From FACHB-1406 sp034189065 (lineage in GTDB: Bacteria; Cyanobacteriota; Cyanobacteriia; Cyanobacteriales; Spirulinaceae), in assembly GCA_034189065.1 (NCBI GenBank), contig JAXHVQ010000175.1, positions 1 through 10,527 on the forward strand: a DNA stretch of 10,527 nt. The letters run 5' to 3'. Every line of letters begins with the position of its first letter. The first letter of the stretch is position 1. The notes beneath the pieces are model-generated. The model saw only the letters and a program-made list of their open reading frames with translations. It was not told where the DNA came from and searched no databases. Below are positions 6,148-10,527 of this stretch, piece by piece. Made by a program: the position numbers and the translations under genes.

Positions 6148-6167
6148 CCCCCCTTTTTTAAGGGGGG
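6148..6167. terminator. C6TT/AAG6 hairpin, possible bidirectional terminator
   Basis: CCCCCCTT (6148-6155) pairs perfectly with AAGGGGGG (6160-6167) across a TTTT loop. It is followed by a second G run (6171-6176). The hairpin lies 88 bp beyond the argH stop, in the right direction for a terminator, but it has no clear U-tract. The sequence is also a common cyanobacterial intergenic repeat word, so it may be a repeat rather than a dedicated terminator. Confidence 0.45.
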
Positions 6168-6255
6168 TTAGGGGGGATCGGTCGTACTTCACTCAAGAGA
6201 GAAACGCTATACTGCGCGATCGCTATCGACGCGAGGTTGTCAGCCCCAACAGCAT

Positions 6256-7638
6256 TTAAACCAAAGCTTTTGCCTCTTCCAAAGCCTTACGAACTTGCTC
6301 AAAACCCGTCCCACCGTAGCTATTGCGGGCAGCGACGACTTGCCGGGGCGCGATCGCATCGTAAATATCTTCAGCAAAAGCAGGGTGAATTTGCTGCCAC
6401 TCTTCCAATGTTAAATCTTTGAGCAATTTTCCAGCCGCCAAACTGGTTTTCACCACCTTCCCCACTAAATTGTAAGCCTCTCGAAAAGGAACGCCTCGCG
6501 CGGCTAAATAGTCTGCTACATCGGTAGCATTGGCAAAATCTTCGTTAACAGCTTCGTGCAGGCGATCGCGTCGAAATTCGATTCCTTCTCCTAACAAAAT
6601 CGTCATGGCTTCGAGGCACCCACTAACGGTTTTTACCCCGTCGAAAATCGCCTCTTTATCTTCTTGCAAATCCTTATTATAAGCCAGGGGCAACCCCTTC
6701 ATTAATACCAGCATTCCTTGCAAATGCCCAAACACGCGCCCGGTTTTCCCGCGAACCAATTCGGGAACGTCGGGATTCTTCTTTTGAGGCATAATACTCG
6801 AACCTGTGGCGCAGCTATCTTTGAGACTAATAAAATTAAATTCTTGGGAAGACCACAAAATCATTTCCTCGCTCAGCCGACTGAGGTGAACCATAATTAA
6901 GCTCGCCGCATTGAGGAATTCGATGGCAAAATCGCGATCGCTTACCCCGTCCAAGCTATTAGCATAAACGCTGCCAAATTGCAACTTTTCAGCGGTAAAA
7001 TGGCGGTCGATGGGAAAGGTGGTTCCTGCGAGGGCCCCACTTCCCAGCGGTAAAGTATCCGTGCGTCGATAAACCTCCCCCAAGCGTTCCCAGTCGCGCT
7101 GGGCCATTTGAAAGTAGGCGAGGAGGTGGTGGGCCAAACTCAACGGTTGGGCCCGTTGTAAGTGCGTGTAGCCCGGAATCAGCGTCTCCACATTCGCCGC
7201 TGCCAAGTCGAGAAGAACCCTTTGAAAGTCTCGCAATTGAGCGCGAATTTGCTCAATTTTATCGCGCAAATACAGGCGAATATCGGTTCCCACTTGGTCG
7301 TTACGCGATCGCGCGGTGTGCAACTTCTTCCCAACATCGCCCACCAATTCCGTCAGCCGTCGTTCCACGGCAAAATGAACGTCTTCCGCATCGAGTCCGG
7401 GTTGAAATTTCCCGTCTCGATACTCGCCTCGAATTTGTTCCAACCCAAAGGTTAACTGTTCGCCTTCTTCGGGGGAAATAATGCCGCTGCGGGCGAGCAT
7501 TTGCGCGTGGGCTATCGAACCGGTAAGATCGTACTCGATCAGCTCGATATCAAAACCGATACTCGCATTAAAGCGCGCGATCGCGGGGTGCAGGCTGCCT
7601 TCAAAGCGATCGCTCCAAGTTTTTGCGTCAGATGTCAT
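6256..7638 (-). CDS. argH: Argininosuccinate lyase
   Basis: A 460-residue member of the fumarase/aspartase superfamily. It splits argininosuccinate into arginine and fumarate, the last step of arginine synthesis, in the cytosol as a homotetramer. The N-terminus 'KTWSDRFEGSLHP' is typical. Key motifs are 'TARSRNDQVGTD' (108-119), 'GYTHLQRAQP' (156-165) with the conserved His159, and the superfamily signature 'GSSIMPQKKNPD' (279-290) with catalytic Ser281. 'YNKDLQEDKE' (320-329) is also conserved. Length is normal and no key residue is missing. The ATG at 7638 fits the family start; no strong Shine-Dalgarno sequence is visible. The 72-bp gap to the upstream small gene contains TATAGT as a possible -10 but no convincing -35, so argH may be cotranscribed with it. 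Confidence 0.97.
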   Translation of the reverse strand: MTSDAKTWSDRFEGSLHPAIARFNASIGFDIELIEYDLTGSIAHAQMLARSGIISPEEGEQLTFGLEQIRGEYRDGKFQPGLDAEDVHFAVERRLTELVGDVGKKLHTARSRNDQVGTDIRLYLRDKIEQIRAQLRDFQRVLLDLAAANVETLIPGYTHLQRAQPLSLAHHLLAYFQMAQRDWERLGEVYRRTDTLPLGSGALAGTTFPIDRHFTAEKLQFGSVYANSLDGVSDRDFAIEFLNAASLIMVHLSRLSEEMILWSSQEFNFISLKDSCATGSSIMPQKKNPDVPELVRGKTGRVFGHLQGMLVLMKGLPLAYNKDLQEDKEAIFDGVKTVSGCLEAMTILLGEGIEFRRDRLHEAVNEDFANATDVADYLAARGVPFREAYNLVGKVVKTSLAAGKLLKDLTLEEWQQIHPAFAEDIYDAIAPRQVVAARNSYGGTGFEQVRKALEEAKALV

Positions 7639-7710
7639 AGGTGTATTTTTCCCTTCGAGTAGATGTCGTCTTGGCTATTACTATAGCGATCGGAAAATTT
7701 TAGGCTTATT

Positions 7711-7965
7711 TTATCCCGGCAGCAGCGATTTAAATCCAAATCCCAGCACAAAGCCGATAATCAGCGCCCAAAGTTGACCGGACTCGACGAAGCCCTGAAA
7801 CGCTCTTTGCATTTGTCCCACTACGTCGGGATCTTCGACGTTTTGAGCAACGATTGTCCAGTCCCAAGACCAAATTCCCGAAGAAAACGATACGATGTCC
7901 GCCCCGCTTGTCAGACAATCCAAACCCGCTTTCGCCACATCTATCCCATCTAGTAGTGTCATCAT
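7711..7965 (-). CDS. Small hypothetical protein with a C-terminal membrane segment
   Basis: About 84 residues from ATG at 7965 (a second ATG follows at 7962, and a TTG at 7986 would give 91 residues). The N-terminal part is soluble-looking ('LLDGIDVAKAGLDCLTSGADIVSFSSGIWSWDW'), followed by an acidic linker and helix 'DPDVVGQMQRAF'. The C-terminus 'QLWALIIGFVLGFGFKSLLPG' is a good single transmembrane helix ending in a basic/Pro-Gly tail. I do not recognise the family. The membrane helix and codon use make this frame more credible than the overlapping minus-strand frame at 7730-8014. It lies between argH and the phosphatase on the same strand, 112 bp downstream of the latter. A membrane-anchored small protein is inferred; its function is unknown. 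Confidence 0.6.
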   Translation of the reverse strand: MMTLLDGIDVAKAGLDCLTSGADIVSFSSGIWSWDWTIVAQNVEDPDVVGQMQRAFQGFVESGQLWALIIGFVLGFGFKSLLPG

Positions 7966-8077
7966 TTTGATGTTTGTATAACTCAATGTTCCAAAAAGCG
8001 ACGAATTTTGCCATTGACCCGCCGATGATGAATCTTAACTCACCTTCGGCACCAGTAATGACCTTTTTTATTTTTCG

Positions 8078-9538
8078 CTAAGATAATTTTAGCTGCATCA
8101 CGACCAAAGTCATGTCATCTCCGTTGCGATCGCCGCTGCCGATAAATTGCTGGACGCGATCGAAGAGGTAGTCGAGAATGGCGGCGGGGCGATATCCTTG
8201 GCGGGTCGCCCAACAAAAGGCATTGGCTAAATTTTCTTCGTCGAAGCGATCGCCGCTACGATTGACGGCATCGGTAAATCCGTCTGTATAATAAAGCACT
8301 GTATCCCCCGGTTCCAGTTTAATGTGCGCGTCTTCGTATTCCGAGTCCGCTTCCAACCCCACGAGCATTCCCCACGTATCTAGGCGCGTCAGGCGATCGG
8401 TTGCCGCTTGCCACAGCAGAGGCGGGTTGTGGGCGGCGTTACTATAGGAGAGAATTCTCGTTTTGGGGTCGTATTCGGAGTAAAAGAGCGTGACGAAGCG
8501 GTGAGAATTTTCCAAATCTGCGTACATGACGCGGTTGAGGTGTTGGAGGATGCGGGCGGGGGAGTGGCGGTTGAGAACTTCCGCCCGCAACATTCCTCGC
8601 GTCATGGTCATAATTAAGCCGGCGGGAACCCCTTTTCCCATGACATCGCCGATGACAATACTCCACGGAGCCGAAGTCATGGTTTGGGGATCGCCTCTAC
8701 TCGGAGACCGGCGCGCGCGCGATCGCGCTTCAATCGCCTCGCGATCGGTGTGGGTGGGGATAAAGTCGTAGTAGTCGCCGCCGACGCGGTTGGCGGTTTG
8801 GCAGTCTGCGGCGAGTTCGACTCCTTGGATTTCGGGGCATTGACTGGGGAGGAGATGAACTTGAATTTCTGAGGCGATTTCCAGTTCGCGATCGAGACGT
8901 TCTTTTTGACGTAGTTCGTTGGTGAGTTCGTGGTTGGCGATGGCGACGGCGGTTTGATCGGCGACGAGCTGAACTAAGCGCTGGCGAGTTGCCGTCCAGA
9001 CATAATCTGTATCCCGGTTGAAAACATAAATTCTGCCCCTCTCTTGACTTTTGACCAAAATTGGCGTACCAAATAGTCGCACTCCCTCCTCTAAGGAATT
9101 TTTGAGCCGTTCGTCGAGGGTCAAACTGGAAATAGAATGAGGAATCGAGTCCGCGCGATCGCTCTGTTTGGCGATCGTTTCCTGACGAGTCGCCCGTTCG
9201 AGGGCTTGGCGAATTTCGGAGCAGGCGTATCCCTCCTGGCAATGAATTTGTTCTAAACTAGGCTGACCGTCAGATTTAAACAAAATTAGCGCGCCCCCGT
9301 CTGCATCGGTTACTCGCGCCGCCATCAGTGGAACCAGTTCTAGGAATTGATTCAAATTATTGAAACTGCGCAGCGCAAATCCTAACGAACTGAGCAGATT
9401 TTGAACTTTGTTCTGCTCTCGGTGCAGGCGGGCAACTAATTCTTTGAGGGCGGAAACGGGAGTCGCCTCTGGGAGTAGACCCGCTTCGTCGTCTGGGTCT
9501 TGGGAGGGTTGTTGGCGGGGGAGAGGAGCAGCAGTCAT
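8078..9538 (-). CDS. GAF-domain PP2C-type (SpoIIE/RsbU family) protein phosphatase
   Basis: A 486-residue serine/threonine phosphatase of the RsbU/SpoIIE type, expected to dephosphorylate an anti-sigma-factor antagonist or similar STAS partner. After a Pro-rich N-terminus (1-28) and a helix, a GAF-like sensor domain spans about 40-205. A coiled-coil linker follows ('ELRQKERLDRELEIASEIQVHLLP', split at about 207-231). The catalytic domain (about 232-484) has the metal-binding motifs 'VGGDYYDF' (252-259), 'IGDVMGKGVPAGL' (296-308), 'YSNAAHNPPLLW' (365-376), 'YYTDGFTDAVN' (416-426) and 'GDDMTLVVMQ' (473-482). A basic Arg/Ser insert at about 262-289 lies between the first two motifs. No signal peptide or membrane span is seen. 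No anti-sigma or STAS gene is nearby, so the partner must be elsewhere. What the GAF domain senses is unknown. Confidence 0.93.
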   Translation of the reverse strand: MTAAPLPRQQPSQDPDDEAGLLPEATPVSALKELVARLHREQNKVQNLLSSLGFALRSFNNLNQFLELVPLMAARVTDADGGALILFKSDGQPSLEQIHCQEGYACSEIRQALERATRQETIAKQSDRADSIPHSISSLTLDERLKNSLEEGVRLFGTPILVKSQERGRIYVFNRDTDYVWTATRQRLVQLVADQTAVAIANHELTNELRQKERLDRELEIASEIQVHLLPSQCPEIQGVELAADCQTANRVGGDYYDFIPTHTDREAIEARSRARRSPSRGDPQTMTSAPWSIVIGDVMGKGVPAGLIMTMTRGMLRAEVLNRHSPARILQHLNRVMYADLENSHRFVTLFYSEYDPKTRILSYSNAAHNPPLLWQAATDRLTRLDTWGMLVGLEADSEYEDAHIKLEPGDTVLYYTDGFTDAVNRSGDRFDEENLANAFCWATRQGYRPAAILDYLFDRVQQFIGSGDRNGDDMTLVVMQLKLS

Positions 9539-9639
9539 TCTTAGCAGATGGCGATCGCGTCAAAAAAGCATTGAATCGAAAAATTACGTCAAAATGCGAA
9601 TTTTCAAAGGGTCGTTACTCGCGATGCGGCACGGAACAT

Positions 9640-9668
9640 AAGATACAGGGGACTTATTAGGAAGTAAA
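9640..9668 (-). promoter_or_regulatory. Candidate promoter of the phosphatase gene
   Basis: On the minus strand TTTACT (9668-9663) and TATCTT (9645-9640) each match 4 of 6 consensus bases and are spaced by exactly 17 bp. Transcription would start near 9632, giving a leader of about 95 nt before the ATG at 9538. Support is only from motif and spacing. Confidence 0.3.
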
Positions 9669-9730
9669 GACATTTCGTGAAACGCCTGTTTCAACGAAAA
9701 GCTGTGGTTTGGTGCTTCTATTTTCCCTTA

Positions 9731-9777
9731 AGCGTAAACTAAATTTATCCGATCGCAGCTCGATCGGGATTTACGCT
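9731..9777. other. Two-part stem-loop upstream of the phosphatase gene
   Basis: Outer arms AGCGTAAA (9731-9738) and TTTACGCT (9770-9777) pair perfectly. Inside, CCGATCG (9749-9755) pairs with CGATCGG (9761-9767) across a 5-nt loop, and T9748 can also pair with A9769 around a bulged G. The two stems are separated by a mainly one-sided AT-rich internal loop. Neither strand has a U-run after it, so it is not a simple terminator. It overlaps the end of the possible short ORF. Confidence 0.6.
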
Positions 9778-9828
9778 CCTCGCGGATGTGGGTAGATAGC
9801 AAAGTTCGACCTCAATGCAAGCAACCAT
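9745..9828 (-). CDS. Possible 27-residue short ORF with a strong ribosome-binding site
   Basis: An ATG at 9828 is preceded by GGAGG (9840-9836) at the ideal 7-nt spacing, one of the best Shine-Dalgarno sequences I noticed in the window. The frame has 27 codons and ends at TAA 9747-9745, inside the stem-loop. The peptide begins MVACIEVELCYLP, has two Cys and no membrane segment. The frame is also open upstream of the ATG for about 30 codons. It lies about 205 bp upstream of the phosphatase start on the same strand, but also upstream of that gene's candidate promoter. It could be a leader or small protein, or chance. Confidence 0.25.
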   Translation of the reverse strand: MVACIEVELCYLPTSARSVNPDRAAIG

Positions 9829-9917
9829 TGCCGATCCTCCGAGCTGCTGGGCGAGTTTGAAAGATTTCCAGCAGTTTAACAGCTCCAAGGAAAGGAAGGA
9901 GGTAGGGTTAACCGCCT

Positions 9918-9952
9918 GTCATTTCAGTTACCAGTTACCAGTTACCAGTTAC
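9918..9952. repeat. Four perfect CAGTTAC heptamers plus ACTGAAATGAC motif
   Basis: CAGTTAC is repeated perfectly at 9925, 9932, 9939 and 9946, followed by a shortened CAGTACC. On the minus strand the array ends in ACTGAAATGAC (9928-9918), the motif shared with 2804-2814 and 5645-5655. Confidence 0.95.
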
Positions 9953-10111
9953 CAGTACCTCTAGCTGAGACTCGCCTTGAAAGCTGAAATCTTCTCTTTC
10001 ACGGGTTCCCTTAGAAGGACAGAGGCTTGAGACCAAGGTTTTTCGGTTAACGGACGCGACAGAGTTGGTCAATGATAGCGTTTATTCCTTTTTCTGCCAA
10101 TCCCCCTTTTG

Positions 10112-10160
10112 CAGTAAACAGTAAGCGGTAACTAGCAACCAGCATACAGTAGACAACTGT
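10112..10160. repeat. Degenerate CAGTTAC-family heptamers
   Basis: Seven units in strict 7-bp register: CAGTAAA, CAGTAAG, CGGTAAC, TAGCAAC, CAGCATA, CAGTAGA, CAACTGT. Length register is kept although the sequence has drifted, suggesting an old array of the same family. Confidence 0.7.
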
Positions 10161-10319
10161 ATAATGGGGCAGCGTACAAAAAAACTCCCAAAGGGCAGAG
10201 CCAGCAATTAGATAACCCCCTCTTATGTGAATATAGATACAGCAAACCGATGATTTTTCGTCTCCCACTCTGGTTCATTGGGGTAGAGGGGTGGGAACGT
10301 TTTAGAGCAACCTTCTAAG

Positions 10320-10350
10320 TTAGGGCTTGCTGCACAAAGCGGCAAACCCT
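10320..10350. repeat. Hairpin carrying the IS-end-like word TTAGGGCTTGCTG
   Basis: TTAGGGCTTGCTG (10320-10332) is the inverted copy of 109-121. Here it forms one arm of a hairpin, AGGGCTTGCTGC (10322-10333) with GCGGCAAACCCT (10339-10350), with one mismatch, one G-T pair and a 5-nt loop. It may be a solo element end or a small palindromic repeat. Confidence 0.6.
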
Positions 10351-10385
10351 ATTAATCAATGCGCGAAGCGGTGTATTAGGATTGC

Positions 10386-10413
10386 TTAAAAATTAAAAAT
10401 TAAAAATTAAAAA
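10386..10413. repeat. Four perfect TTAAAAA heptamers
   Basis: TTAAAAA occurs head to tail at 10386, 10393, 10400 and 10407. It is AT-only and sits immediately before the C-rich array, giving a sharp composition switch at about 10418. Confidence 0.93.
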
Positions 10414-10418
10414 CAATT

Positions 10419-10527
10419 CCCCCCTGCTCCCCCTGCTCTCCCTGCTCCCCCTGCTCTCCCTGCTCTCCCTGTTCCCCCTGCTTCCCCCGCTCCCCTGCTT
10501 CCCCTGCTCCCCCCGCTCCCCCGCTCC
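10419..10527. repeat. C-rich array with CCCTGCTCC-type 9-bp units, continuing past the window
   Basis: Words of the type CCCTGCTCC and CCCTGCTCT recur mostly at 9-bp spacing, decaying to CCCGCTCCC variants near the end. A is absent after the first few bases. The array reaches base 10527, so its true end is not seen. Confidence 0.85.

Larger units (their letters stand above)
5560..6255. other. Repeat-filled spacer before argH
   Basis: A 696-bp stretch without a credible gene. It contains a CAGTTAC-family heptamer array (5623-5655), two 103-bp direct repeats (5670-5772 and 5897-5999), an inverted-repeat element nested against the second (5998-6102) and a C/G hairpin (6148-6167). A small inverted repeat CTTACC/GGTAAG lies at 5571-5597. 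I see nothing recognisable in 5780-5890. Confidence 0.75.
9539..10527. other. Repeat-rich region without a convincing protein gene
   Basis: About 990 bp upstream of the phosphatase gene. It holds a weak promoter, a stem-loop (9731-9777), a possible 27-codon ORF (9745-9828), CAGTTAC arrays (9925-9952 and 10112-10160), a hairpin at an IS-end-like word (10322-10350), a TTAAAAA array (10386-10413) and a C-rich 9-bp repeat (10419-10527). I looked for tRNA, tmRNA, SRP RNA, RNase P RNA and riboswitch consensus words and found none. The 73-codon frame at 10047-10268 runs through the degenerate heptamers and is probably not a gene. Confidence 0.65.

Noticed and set aside
6148..6176. C/G-run hairpin as a dedicated argH terminator
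   Set aside because: It is kept only as a low-confidence terminator because there is no U-tract and the same word is a common intergenic repeat in cyanobacteria.
7730..8014. 94-codon frame overlapping the small membrane protein
   Set aside because: It lacks a membrane segment or motif and has a poor Arg/Cys-rich composition; the alternative frame at 7711-7965 has a credible transmembrane helix.
8730..9242. 170-codon minus-strand frame overlapping the phosphatase gene
   Set aside because: It is a shifted frame of a clearly conserved gene and is dominated by Arg/Ser/Pro, typical of GC-rich shadow ORFs. The same applies to 2288-2737 inside the aminopeptidase gene.
9796..9825. TTCGA word suggestive of a tRNA T-loop
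   Set aside because: The flanks do not form a T-stem and no acceptor, D or anticodon arm can be drawn.
10047..10268. Minus-strand 73-codon frame
   Set aside because: It runs through the degenerate heptamers at 10112-10160, has no recognisable domain and no clear RBS.
10299..10310. GTTTTAGAGCAA, similar to the start of type II CRISPR repeats
   Set aside because: It occurs once, with no spacer-repeat periodicity and no cas gene.

Overview
The window looks like chromosomal DNA of a cyanobacterium, probably a filamentous one of the Oscillatoria type. I count about 22 copies of the cyanobacterial palindrome HIP1 (GCGATCGC) in 10.5 kb, where well under one is expected by chance. LexA sits behind a cyanobacterial-type SOS box. 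The gene spacers are full of 7-, 8- and 9-bp tandem repeats and small inverted-repeat elements, as is common in these genomes. Protein sequences also have a cyanobacterial flavour. I cannot name the species.

Layout. Bases 1-121 look like the end of an insertion sequence or MITE. A YciI-family protein (153-422, +) follows. Then comes a minus-strand block: lexA (753-1376), a Xaa-Pro aminopeptidase (1450-2808), a TPR protein (2951-4075) and rsmE (4326-5066). A small unrecognised plus-strand ORF (5335-5559) follows an inverted-repeat element. A 0.7-kb spacer (5560-6255) holds two 103-bp direct repeats, one apparently interrupted at a TA by a 101-bp mobile element. A second minus-strand block holds argH (6256-7638), a small one-helix protein (7711-7965) and a GAF/PP2C-type phosphatase (8078-9538). 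The last ~1 kb has no convincing protein gene apart from a possible 27-codon ORF; it holds hairpins, heptamer arrays and a C-rich repeat reaching the window edge.

Functions. The genes are mostly housekeeping: SOS repression (LexA), peptide turnover (aminopeptidase P), 16S rRNA methylation (RsmE), the last step of arginine synthesis (ArgH) and a partner-switching type signalling phosphatase. I see no single pathway linking them, and spacers between most neighbours are large and repeat-filled, so they are probably not one operon. The best-supported regulatory signal is a LexA box upstream of lexA. I found no rRNA, tRNA, CRISPR array or recognisable new multigene system. The most unusual content is the repeat architecture: compound repeats whose spacing changes in exact 7-bp steps, arrays running up to stop codons, and a repeat motif that contains the aminopeptidase start codon.
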